Assembly: GCA_027065215.1 (NCBI GenBank)
Contig: JAMOOT010000147.1
Span: forward strand, 1 to 10,906
Source: Candidatus Omnitrophota bacterium
GTDB lineage: Bacteria > Omnitrophota > Gorgyraeia > S143-82
DNA: 10,906 bases
Direction of reading: 5' to 3'
The translations under genes and the position numbers were made by a program. The notes under the pieces were generated by a model, which did not search any database, was not told where the DNA came from, and worked only from the letters and a program-made list of their open reading frames with translations. Positions 1 through 5,748 of this stretch are shown here, piece after piece; within the stretch, counting starts at the first letter, position 1; the number at the start of each line of letters is the position of its first letter.

Positions 1-29
1 CACCTGTAGACCTGATCCCGTTTTGTCAT
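1..29 (-). CDS. Start of a desulfoferrodoxin-like (superoxide reductase) gene, partial
   Basis: Only the first nine codons and two bases of the tenth are in the window. Read leftward they give MTKRDQVYR followed by TG-, most likely a cysteine codon. A strong AGGAGG (36-41) lies 6 nt before the ATG, and the gene starts 60 nt after the peroxiredoxin stop with no terminator between, so it looks like the third gene of the same operon. Desulfoferrodoxins (Fe superoxide reductases) commonly begin with a few polar residues, then V-Y-K/R-C and a rubredoxin-like C-x2-C iron site. That match, and the perR/prx neighbourhood, are the basis of the call. A rubredoxin or another small iron protein with a similar start is possible. 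The ATG and RBS are well supported; the product is inferred from very few residues. Confidence 0.45.
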
Positions 30-35
30 GTTTGT

Positions 36-41
36 CCTCCT
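36..41 (-). promoter_or_regulatory. Ribosome binding site of the partial left-edge gene
   Basis: AGGAGG on the minus strand, 6 nt before the ATG at 29-27. It is the main evidence that a real gene starts at the window edge. Confidence 0.8.
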
Positions 42-89
42 TTTAGTTGAGATGAGATTCTTTATCCTTTTAATTCTCTTCTACATAGA

Positions 90-764
90 TTATTTCACTG
101 CTTTATAACAGAACCACCAATCAAAGCACTTTATCTCGCCTTTTTTATCTGCCTCCATCCTATTTTTGGCCTCATTTTCACTCATAGCAGGTGGTATGAT
201 CACGTTCTCTTTCACCAATTCATTATTGGGCCAGTTGTGAGGTATGGCAACCCCATTTTCCTCTGATACCTGGAGCCCTTTTACCATCCTCAGGATTTCA
301 TCGACATTTCGACCAAGCTCTTGAGGATAGTAGAGGATTGCCCGTATGTCTCCTTTAGGGTCCACGATAAAGACCGCCCTTACGGTATTAGTGCCCTTTG
401 CTTCGTGGATCAGGCCTAATTGAGATGATACCCTTCCAGTATCGTCAGCGATTATTGGAAATTCAATCTTTACTGGTTTGCCGTCTACCTTTATATTTTC
501 CTCGATCCATTCCACCCACTTAATGTGGCTAAAGACCTGGTCAATAGACAGTCCGATTAGTTCGCAGTTAAGATCGCGAAACTTTTTATAGCGTACCTGA
601 AATCCGATAAATTCAGTGGTACACACTGGAGTGAAGTCTGCTGGGTGGCTGAACAATACAAACCATTTACCTTCGTAGGCCTTGGGCAACTCTAATACCC
701 CGTGGGTGGTTACGACCTTCATCCCTGGGAACCTCTCACCTAACATTGGAATTCGGTTTTCCAT
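90..764 (-). CDS. Prx6-type (archaeal-like) thioredoxin peroxidase / peroxiredoxin
   Basis: 224-residue cytoplasmic peroxiredoxin that reduces H2O2 and organic hydroperoxides. The thioredoxin-fold AhpC/TSA domain covers about residues 5-160, with the peroxidatic Cys48 in PVCTTE and the conserved active-site arginine probably Arg129 (TVRAVFIVDP). The long C-terminal dimerisation domain (about 160-224) ends in KCFDWWFCYK, with Cys213 and Cys219 six residues apart. The same C-x5-C tail in archaeal Prx6-family enzymes such as the Aeropyrum pernix thioredoxin peroxidase takes part in disulfide resolution. The start is the ATG at 764, because AGGAGG lies 6 nt upstream (771-776) and the protein then begins like its family. 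An in-frame start at 815 would only add 17 residues unlike the family. It overlaps the end of perR by 29 nt, so the two are probably co-transcribed and translationally coupled, with PerR as the likely repressor. The electron donor is not visible. Confidence 0.93.
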   Translation of the reverse strand: MENRIPMLGERFPGMKVVTTHGVLELPKAYEGKWFVLFSHPADFTPVCTTEFIGFQVRYKKFRDLNCELIGLSIDQVFSHIKWVEWIEENIKVDGKPVKIEFPIIADDTGRVSSQLGLIHEAKGTNTVRAVFIVDPKGDIRAILYYPQELGRNVDEILRMVKGLQVSEENGVAIPHNWPNNELVKENVIIPPAMSENEAKNRMEADKKGEIKCFDWWFCYKAVK

Positions 765-1194
765 CTCCTGCCTCCTTTTGTTTCCCTTGTTCCCAACACT
801 GTTTACATATCCCATAAAAGACCATATTTATCTTGTTGACTTTCCCCGCCAATTTATAGATCCCCTGAGGGTAGGGGCAGAGGTATGTCAATACGTCCCA
901 TACCCTATGACATTCTTCACATACAAAGTGACTATGAGCCGTGACCGTTATATCGAAATATTGGCAGTTATCTCTTAGAATTAGGCGAGAGATTATGCCT
1001 GCCTCAGCCATACCGTTTAGTGAGTTGTAGACTGTTGCCACTGATATGGTTGGAAAGACCTTTTTTACCTTGTCAAAGACTAAATCCGCAGAGGCATGGC
1101 CATATTCTTCAAGGGCCTTGTATATTGCCATCCGTTGAGGGGTCGCCTTGAGCCCCACACTATTTAGTCTTTGAGTCAATGCACTTGTTTCCAT
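736..1194 (-). CDS. perR: PerR-like peroxide-sensing Fur-family repressor
   Basis: 152-residue metal-dependent repressor. The winged-helix DNA-binding domain is at about residues 8-75 (ATPQRMAIYKAL; ISVATVYNSLN recognition helix). The structural zinc site is C92-x2-C95 plus C130-x2-C133. Aligned with Bacillus subtilis PerR at a constant offset of 4, the regulatory metal ligands are all present: His33, Asp81, His87, His89 and Asp100 (for His37, Asp85, His91, His93, Asp104). Aspartate at the last position is the PerR signature; Fur proteins usually have glutamate. His33 and His87 would be the residues oxidised by peroxide. The gene heads the perR-prx-(dfx-like) operon, so it probably represses peroxide defence and itself. 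The start at 1194 is forced, since the next methionine (residue 22) lies inside the HTH. The C-terminal tail (about 137-152) is polar and encodes the prx ribosome binding site. Confidence 0.92.
   Translation of the reverse strand: METSALTQRLNSVGLKATPQRMAIYKALEEYGHASADLVFDKVKKVFPTISVATVYNSLNGMAEAGIISRLILRDNCQYFDITVTAHSHFVCEECHRVWDVLTYLCPYPQGIYKLAGKVNKINMVFYGICKQCWEQGKQKEAGDGKPNSNVR
771..776 (-). promoter_or_regulatory. Ribosome binding site of the peroxiredoxin gene, inside perR
   Basis: AGGAGG on the minus strand, 6 nt before the ATG at 764. It lies within the last codons of perR and decides in favour of the shorter 224-residue peroxiredoxin. Confidence 0.85.
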
Positions 1195-1203
1195 CGTTCT
1201 CTC

Positions 1204-1231
1204 ATTATATTTACATCCCGCAGATTGTCAA
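1204..1231 (-). promoter_or_regulatory. Sigma-70 promoter of the perR operon (near-leaderless mRNA)
   Basis: On the minus strand, TTGACA (-35, 1226-1231) and TATAAT (-10, 1204-1209) are both exact consensus, with a 16-bp spacer. The expected transcription start is about 1197 (range 1199-1195), only 1-5 nt before the perR ATG at 1194. The mRNA would therefore be essentially leaderless, and no Shine-Dalgarno sequence fits between. Confidence 0.85.
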
Positions 1232-1234
1232 GAA

Positions 1235-1247
1235 TAATTTTTAATTA
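1235..1247. repeat. Perfect 5-3-5 inverted repeat upstream of perR
   Basis: TAATTTTTAATTA has arms TAATT/AATTA and a TTT centre. It lies 3 bp upstream of the perR -35 element and abuts the candidate PerR box. It could be an operator half or simply an AT-rich UP-element-like sequence. Confidence 0.3.
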
Positions 1248-1260
1248 GAAATGATTTTAA
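1246..1260 (-). promoter_or_regulatory. Candidate PerR box upstream of the perR promoter
   Basis: The minus strand reads TTAAAATCATTTCTA, matching 10 of 14 defined positions of the Bacillus PerR box TTATAATnATTATAA. It ends 14 bp upstream of the perR -35 hexamer. A second copy of its core lies at 1413-1427. The region is AT-rich, so a chance match is quite possible, and binding upstream of the -35 would not be the classic repressor position. Confidence 0.3.
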
Positions 1261-1310
1261 CTTATTTCGTGTAGGTGTTGGGGATTATGGAGGGGAAAAG
1301 AGAAAAGGAG

Positions 1311-1330
1311 ATCTTAAGATGCTGAGTCAG
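1311..1330. promoter_or_regulatory. Paired palindromes, candidate sigma-54 activator (enhancer) site
   Basis: ATCTTAAGAT (1311-1320) is a perfect 10-bp palindrome. CTGAGTCAG (1322-1330) is a perfect 4-1-4 palindrome one base further on. They lie about 160-180 bp upstream of the predicted sigma-54 start, a usual distance for enhancer-binding proteins such as FlgR or FlrC. The function is inferred only from position and symmetry. Confidence 0.3.
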
Positions 1331-1412
1331 TTTAGAACCCTTGCCTTTTCCCTTTAAACATAATATTTGTTTTTTGCTTTTGATTATTAGACCCTAACAT
1401 CCCTGCATAATC

Positions 1413-1427
1413 TGAAAATGATTGTAA
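1413..1427 (-). promoter_or_regulatory. Second candidate PerR box, upstream of the flagellar sigma-54 promoter
   Basis: The minus strand reads TTACAATCATTTTCA, matching 11 of 14 defined positions of the Bacillus PerR box. It shares the core AATGATTnTAA (plus strand) with the site at 1246-1260. It ends 36 bp upstream of the sigma-54 -24 element. Chance occurrence in AT-rich DNA cannot be excluded. Confidence 0.3.
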
Positions 1428-1463
1428 AGGAGGTATGGAAAAAAATAATTTACTCATATAAAT

Positions 1464-1479
1464 TGGCACGATTGTTGCA
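1464..1479 (+). promoter_or_regulatory. Sigma-54 (RpoN) promoter of the flgFGAHIJ operon
   Basis: TGGCACG-N4-TTGCA is an essentially perfect -24/-12 element, with GG at 1465-1466, GC at 1477-1478 and the required spacing. The transcript should start near 1490, immediately before the AGGAGG ribosome binding site (1491-1496), giving a leader of about 16 nt. Sigma-54 control of rod and ring genes is known in epsilon- and gamma-proteobacteria with polar flagella. It requires an activator not encoded here. Confidence 0.92.
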
Positions 1480-1505
1480 CCCTGTTTTTTAGGAGGTGGT
1501 ATTGG

Positions 1506-2240
1506 GTGTTAAGGGTTGAAGGTCTTTTGGCTCAATCGGCTATATCGCAGATGGCATATCTGGATGTTATTGCCAATAACTTGGCCAATGCCAATACGGT
1601 TGGGTACAAACGGGACGAGGTCTTGTTTTCTGATTTTTCTCAAGTCCTTACAGGGGTCTTGACAAAGGAGGGATTAGTTGCGCAGCAGGTCTCCTATGGA
1701 TCTAAACCTGAAGAGGTTCGGACGATTGTCTCTCAAGGTCCGCTTCGGAGGACGGATAATCCCTTGGATTTGGCTATATCCGGAAAAGGTTTTTTTGTAG
1801 TCCAGACTCCAGAGGGAGAGAGGTTTACCCGAGCAGGGAATTTTCAGGTAGATAAGGATGGGTTTCTTGTTACTTCTGAAGGGAATAAGGTCTTAGGGAT
1901 GAATGGACCAATAAAGGTGGAGGGGAAAAAGGTCCAGGTAAACTACTTAGGGGAGGTCTTAGTAGATGGGGATATGGTTGATAAATTAAGGGTGGTAGAT
2001 TTTCCAAAACCGTATCGCCTTAGAAAAGAAGGGGCGAATCTGTTTGTTGCCCATGAAACTGGATTTGAACCAAAGGGGTATAAGGTGTTGCAGGGTTTTT
2101 TAGAAGAGAGTTCGGTTAATCCGGTTGGTGAGATGGTAAAAATGATAACTGCTCATAGGGCATATGAGGCATCGGCTAATGCGATGAAGGTAGTAGATGA
2201 ATTATTGGGTCGGGTAATAAATGAGGTCCCAAGGGTTTAG
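1506..2240 (+). CDS. flgF: Flagellar proximal rod protein FlgF
   Basis: 244-residue flagellar basal-body rod protein. It keeps the N-terminal rod motif VIANNLANANTVGYKR (21-36), the NPLDLAISGKGFFVV segment (85-99) typical of FlgE/F/G proteins, the RAGNFQVDKDGFLV turn (109-122), and the C-terminal D0 helix (about 196-240, GFLEESSVNPVGEMV). It lacks the longer insertion that marks FlgG, and it precedes flgG, hence FlgF. It is exported by the flagellar type III system and polymerises in the periplasmic rod. The start is GTG at 1506, with AGGAGG 9 nt upstream; no other in-frame start fits the family N-terminus. It is the first gene after the sigma-54 promoter. FlgF and FlgG are paralogues, so the name rests partly on order. 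Confidence 0.9.
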   Translation: MLRVEGLLAQSAISQMAYLDVIANNLANANTVGYKRDEVLFSDFSQVLTGVLTKEGLVAQQVSYGSKPEEVRTIVSQGPLRRTDNPLDLAISGKGFFVVQTPEGERFTRAGNFQVDKDGFLVTSEGNKVLGMNGPIKVEGKKVQVNYLGEVLVDGDMVDKLRVVDFPKPYRLRKEGANLFVAHETGFEPKGYKVLQGFLEESSVNPVGEMVKMITAHRAYEASANAMKVVDELLGRVINEVPRV

Positions 2241-2255
2241 TAAAGGGAGGGGGAG

Positions 2256-3044
2256 ATGATTTCTGCATTATGGACAGCGGCCAGTGGTATGAGGGCTCAG
2301 CAGACGAATGTAGACGTGATTGCTAATAATCTCTCTAATGTGAATACAACGGGATTTAAAAAGAGTCGTGCTGATTTTGAGGACTTGCTTTATACGATCA
2401 TAAAGGCACCGGGAACACCAGTGGCAGGGACACAGATTGTCCCAAATGGTATTCAACTTGGTCATGGAGTCAGGGTCGTGTCTATTGGGAAAGAGTTTTC
2501 TCAAGGTGATTTTACGGAGACCCAGAATCCATTGGACCTTTTGATTGAGGGCAAGGGGTTCTTTCAGGTCGTTATGCCTGATGGCACTATTGCCTACACT
2601 CGAGATGGGGCATTTAAGTTAGACCAGGATGGGAAATTGGTGAATTCAGAGGGTATGTATTTAGAGCCAGAAATTACCATACCTGAGGATGCTCAGGAGA
2701 TAACCATTGGGACAGACGGGACAGTTTCGGTAACTGTACCTGGAGAGACTACCCCACAGACGGTAGGGAGTATTGAGATAGTGAAGTTTCTCAATCCTGC
2801 AGGATTGAAGGCGATCGGTATGAATTTGTTTTTGCCTACAGAGGCATCAGGAGATCCAATCACTGGCACACCGGGAGAGGATGACTTTGGCAGGATCCGT
2901 CAAGGGTTTCTGGAGATGTCTAATGTAAAGATAGTGGACGAGATGGTGAATATGATTGTTGCTCAGCGGGCATATGAGATGAATTCCAAGGCAGTCCAGA
3001 CTGCGGATGAGATGTTGCAGATCGCTAATACGTTGAAGAGGTAA
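2256..3044 (+). CDS. flgG: Flagellar distal rod protein FlgG
   Basis: 262 residues, the usual FlgG length. The order is MISALWTAASGMRAQQ and VIANNLSNVNTTGFKK (N-terminal D0, to about 36), the FlgG-specific stretch around 41-72 that ends NGIQLGHGV, ETQNPLDLLIEGKGFF (88-103), a variable middle domain (about 140-200) and the C-terminal D0 helix (216-262, QGFLEMSNVKIVDEMV). It polymerises as the distal rod between FlgF and the hook and is the shaft around which the P and L rings assemble. Export is through the flagellar type III apparatus, so there is no signal peptide. A purine-rich GGGAGGGGG precedes the ATG at a 15-nt gap from flgF, consistent with one operon. Confidence 0.97.
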   Translation: MISALWTAASGMRAQQTNVDVIANNLSNVNTTGFKKSRADFEDLLYTIIKAPGTPVAGTQIVPNGIQLGHGVRVVSIGKEFSQGDFTETQNPLDLLIEGKGFFQVVMPDGTIAYTRDGAFKLDQDGKLVNSEGMYLEPEITIPEDAQEITIGTDGTVSVTVPGETTPQTVGSIEIVKFLNPAGLKAIGMNLFLPTEASGDPITGTPGEDDFGRIRQGFLEMSNVKIVDEMVNMIVAQRAYEMNSKAVQTADEMLQIANTLKR

Positions 3045-3046
3045 GG

Positions 3047-3985
3047 ATGGGGACGGTAGGGTTTGTTTCTATATGGCAAAGGATTAAGTCGGTTATCTTG
3101 ACTGTCTTGGCCTTGGCAGTATTCTATTTGGTCTTGTTATTTGCTTTCCCCGGCTGGTCAGAGGTGGTTTCCCAGTCGTTGATTAAGGTGGTGCTTCGGC
3201 CAAGGGTGGTGGTTGATGGGGACTGGATTAGATTAGGGGATATAGCGGTGGTTTCAGACAAGTCGCTTAATTCTTTAGTCTTGATGCCTGCTCCTGATGT
3301 AGGGGATATGGTTAGAATTGATCCGGGGGATTTGCGGCAACTATTGGCCCGAAGGGGTATTTTTGCTAAGGTTCAGGGAGAGTCTCTGGTATCACGAGGC
3401 CAGAATCTACTTCGCGGGAATTATCTTAAAGACAGACTTTCCTCGATATTGGAAGAGGACGGGTATAAGTTGGAACAGGAGGTGTTGCCAAATATTGTAG
3501 GGACGGAGGAGATAAAGGTCTTCTATCCATCGGTCTGTGGTAGTGTTTGTTATGCTCGGGTTAAGGTGGGAGAAAACACGTTTTCAGTTCGTATCAGACC
3601 TAAGGTTAAGGGCAAGGCGTGGCGACTGAAAAAGAGTTTGTTACCGGGGCAGGTAATATCTCAAGAAGATGTGGAATTAGTTGATTGTTCGGATATCGAA
3701 CAGGGATTTTTTTCTATTTATTCTTCACCTGTAGGTTGGACGGTGAAACATCCGTTAAAAGAGGGTGAGTTTTTGCTTAAAAAGGATGTTGCTCGACGGT
3801 ACGTAATCCGTCGCGGGGATAAGGTGAAGGTCTTGTATCAAAGGCATGGCCTTCGGATAAAGACCATAGGCGTTTCCTTGCAGAATGGAACTCCAGGTGA
3901 TGTGGTTCGGGTGAAGAATGCCGTTTCAGGGAAAGAGATCTTAGCGAGGGTTGTTGCCCCGGGAGTAGTGGAGGTTGAGTTATGA
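3047..3985 (+). CDS. flgA: P-ring assembly chaperone FlgA, long form
   Basis: 312 residues, about 90 longer than enterobacterial FlgA (about 219). A hydrophobic segment (about 16-36) after basic residues is a signal peptide or an uncleaved membrane anchor. The extra length lies in the N-terminal half (about 45-185, with RVVVDGDWIRLGDIAVV). The SAF-type domain (about 190-250) shows LLPGQVISQEDVELVD and HPLKEGEFLLKKDV. The C-terminal beta domain (251-312) carries GTPGDVVRVKN, SGK and ARVVAPGVVEVEL, the classic FlgA ending. In the periplasm FlgA binds FlgI and promotes P-ring formation. Cys164 and Cys168 (CGSVC) could form a disulfide. The ATG lies 2 nt after the flgG stop; the stop overlaps the flgH start (ATGA), so the genes are coupled. 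Confidence 0.92.
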   Translation: MGTVGFVSIWQRIKSVILTVLALAVFYLVLLFAFPGWSEVVSQSLIKVVLRPRVVVDGDWIRLGDIAVVSDKSLNSLVLMPAPDVGDMVRIDPGDLRQLLARRGIFAKVQGESLVSRGQNLLRGNYLKDRLSSILEEDGYKLEQEVLPNIVGTEEIKVFYPSVCGSVCYARVKVGENTFSVRIRPKVKGKAWRLKKSLLPGQVISQEDVELVDCSDIEQGFFSIYSSPVGWTVKHPLKEGEFLLKKDVARRYVIRRGDKVKVLYQRHGLRIKTIGVSLQNGTPGDVVRVKNAVSGKEILARVVAPGVVEVEL

Positions 3986-4629
3986 GAAGGATTATTATCT
4001 TGGTTCTGGGATCATTATGTCTATGCTCTAATGTCTTTGCTAATTCCCTTTGGCAAGCAAGGGAAGAGATGCATAGGGGGTCGTTTTTTGTTGATAGACG
4101 CGCTCACAGAGTTGGGGATATCTTAACGATTGTGGTTAGTGAGATCTCTACGGCAGAGACCTCTGCCGATACAAAGACCAAACGAGAGAGCACGATACAA
4201 GATGAGGTGAAGAGCTGGGTGAAGGTGGTGCTTAATAAGATGGGGATTCTTCCGGATATAAAGGCATTTTCTCGTCAGGTAGATGATCTTCCTAATATGG
4301 ATGTTTCGGCCTCTCATGAGTATAAGTCAAAAGGCAAGACCACTCGATCCCAAAAGTTGACAGCAAAGATTGCAGTAAAGATAGTAGAGATTCTACCTAA
4401 TGGCAATTATGTGGTAGAGGGGCAAAAGCAGATATTGGTTAACGGAGAGAGGCAAGAGGTTACGCTTACTGGCGAGGTTAGGCCAGAGGATATACGGGAC
4501 GATAATACGATTGAATCTTACAATGTGGCAAATGCCCGGATCTTTTACAAGGGTAGAGGTACTGTGGGCGATAAGCAGAACGGCAAAGGGCTTTTGGAAT
4601 TATTTTTTGATTTGGCCTGGTTGTTTTAG
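3982..4629 (+). CDS. flgH: Flagellar L-ring protein FlgH, without a recognisable lipobox
   Basis: 215 residues, near the family norm (about 220-235). After the signal sequence come SLW, FFVDRRAHRVGDILTIVVSE (35-54) and the strongly conserved GNYVVEGQKQILVNGE (141-156) with the following TLTGEVRPEDI (161-171), which identify FlgH. FlgH forms the outer-membrane L-ring bushing around the rod. It is normally a lipoprotein. Here the hydrophobic leader has Cys13 and Cys15, each preceded by leucine and so unlike the [LVI]-x-[GAS]-C lipobox, and the leader instead ends in VFA-N, a good signal peptidase I site after residue 20. Mature FlgH may therefore not be acylated. The start overlaps the flgA stop; the stop codon lies in the flgI Shine-Dalgarno sequence. 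Confidence 0.95.
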   Translation: MRRIIILVLGSLCLCSNVFANSLWQAREEMHRGSFFVDRRAHRVGDILTIVVSEISTAETSADTKTKRESTIQDEVKSWVKVVLNKMGILPDIKAFSRQVDDLPNMDVSASHEYKSKGKTTRSQKLTAKIAVKIVEILPNGNYVVEGQKQILVNGERQEVTLTGEVRPEDIRDDNTIESYNVANARIFYKGRGTVGDKQNGKGLLELFFDLAWLF

Positions 4630-4638
4630 GAGGGGGCT

Positions 4639-5739
4639 ATGTTAAGGAAATATTGGATGGCGTTGTTGGTTATGATTTTTATGGGTGCTCCGTTGTTTGC
4701 ATCTCCTTCGGTGCGGCTTAAGGATATTGCCAGGATAGAGGGAGTCAGAGAGAACCAATTGATAGGCTATGGGGTTGTTGTTGGGTTAAATGGAACTGGG
4801 GATAAGAGTGCCGCGATATTCTCGTCCAAGGCGATAAGCAATATGCTAAAAGAGATGGGGATCTCTCTCTCAGCCAAAGATATAAAGATGAGAAATGTGG
4901 CGGCAGTTATGGTTACAGCCCGAATTCCAGCGTTTGTTCGACCAGGAACAAAGATTGATTGTATAGTTTCTTCTGTTGGCGATGCAACGGATCTCTCAAA
5001 CGGGGTTTTACTGATGACACCTCTTATGGGCCCAGATGGGAAGGTTTATGCGGTGGCGCAGGGACCACTCTCCTTAGGAGGGTATAGCGCAGGACAGGGG
5101 CGAACCAAGACGCAGAAAAACCATCCAACGGTTGGAAGGATCCCGAATGGGGCGATAGTTGAAAGGGAGATACCAATGGAATTTATAGAAGGAGACCATG
5201 TGGGGGTCCTACTTAATCAGCCAGATTTTACTACGGCCCATCGATTGGCTGAGGCGATAAATTCTTCTTTTGGTGAGATTGCCCATGCACTGGATGGTTC
5301 GCGTGTAGTGGTCTCAATCCCCAAGGAGTTTAAAAAGGATGTTGTTGGTTTTATCTCTGTCTTAGAGCAAGTCAAGGTAGAGCCGGATGTGAATGCCAGG
5401 GTCGTGATAAATGAGAGGACGGGCACTGTAGTGGCTGGCAGGAATGTAAAGATTGATACTGTGGCTATCTCTCATGGGAGCTTGTCTATCGAGGTTAAGT
5501 CTCAGTGGATGGTCTCTCAACCAATGCCTTTGGCAGGGGGGAGCACTGAAGTTGTTCCTCAGAATGGTGTACGGGTAGTGGAGCAGGAAGGGAAGATGGT
5601 AGTAGTACATTCGACTCCTACGGTGGGGGATTTGGCATCGGCCTTGAATGCCTTGGGTATCAGTCCCAGGGATATCATATCTATCTTTCAGGCGATAAAA
5701 CAGGCAGGTGCATTGGCTGCTGACCTGATAATTATCTAA
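4639..5739 (+). CDS. flgI: Flagellar P-ring protein FlgI
   Basis: 366 residues, the usual FlgI length. A Sec signal peptide spans about 1-21 (MLRKYWMALLVMIF to LFA). The mature protein begins SPSVRLKDIARIEGVRENQL, followed by IGYGVVVGLNGTGDKS (42-57), the TARIPAFVRPGT segment (93-104), LLMTPLMGPDG (124-134), AQGPLSLGGYS (140-150) and the C-terminal IKQAGALAADLIII (353-366), all typical of the family. FlgI assembles into the P-ring in the peptidoglycan layer with FlgA as chaperone. Only one cysteine (Cys108) is present, so the intramolecular disulfide described for the E. coli protein cannot form. The ATG lies 9 nt after flgH, preceded by AGGAGGGGG. Confidence 0.98.
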   Translation: MLRKYWMALLVMIFMGAPLFASPSVRLKDIARIEGVRENQLIGYGVVVGLNGTGDKSAAIFSSKAISNMLKEMGISLSAKDIKMRNVAAVMVTARIPAFVRPGTKIDCIVSSVGDATDLSNGVLLMTPLMGPDGKVYAVAQGPLSLGGYSAGQGRTKTQKNHPTVGRIPNGAIVEREIPMEFIEGDHVGVLLNQPDFTTAHRLAEAINSSFGEIAHALDGSRVVVSIPKEFKKDVVGFISVLEQVKVEPDVNARVVINERTGTVVAGRNVKIDTVAISHGSLSIEVKSQWMVSQPMPLAGGSTEVVPQNGVRVVEQEGKMVVVHSTPTVGDLASALNALGISPRDIISIFQAIKQAGALAADLIII

Positions 5740-5748
5740 GGAGGCGAT

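Larger units (their letters stand above)
1195..1505. other. Divergent regulatory region between perR and flgF
   Basis: This 311-bp non-coding stretch separates leftward stress genes from rightward flagellar genes. It holds the perR sigma-70 promoter (1204-1231), two PerR-box-like sites (1246-1260 and 1413-1427), two adjacent palindromes (1311-1320 and 1322-1330), an imperfect inverted pair GGGAAAAG/CTTTTCCC (1293-1300 and 1345-1352), an unused Shine-Dalgarno-like AAAGGAGGT (1426-1434) and the sigma-54 promoter (1464-1479). No RNA gene or convincing small protein is visible. Confidence 0.7.

Noticed and set aside
765..815. 17-residue N-terminal extension of the peroxiredoxin
   Set aside because: The internal ATG at 764 has AGGAGG at ideal spacing and matches the family N-terminus; the extension comes from reading the end of perR in another frame.
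682..978. 98-codon plus-strand ORF across the perR/prx overlap
   Set aside because: It is the complement of two well-supported minus-strand genes, has no ribosome binding site and shows no recognisable protein features.
4123..4317. Minus-strand ORFs inside flgG, flgH, flgI, flgJ, flgK and flgL (for example 4123-4317, 5362-5610, 7751-7990)
   Set aside because: They lie antisense to strongly conserved flagellar genes, lack ribosome binding sites and show no domain-like sequence.
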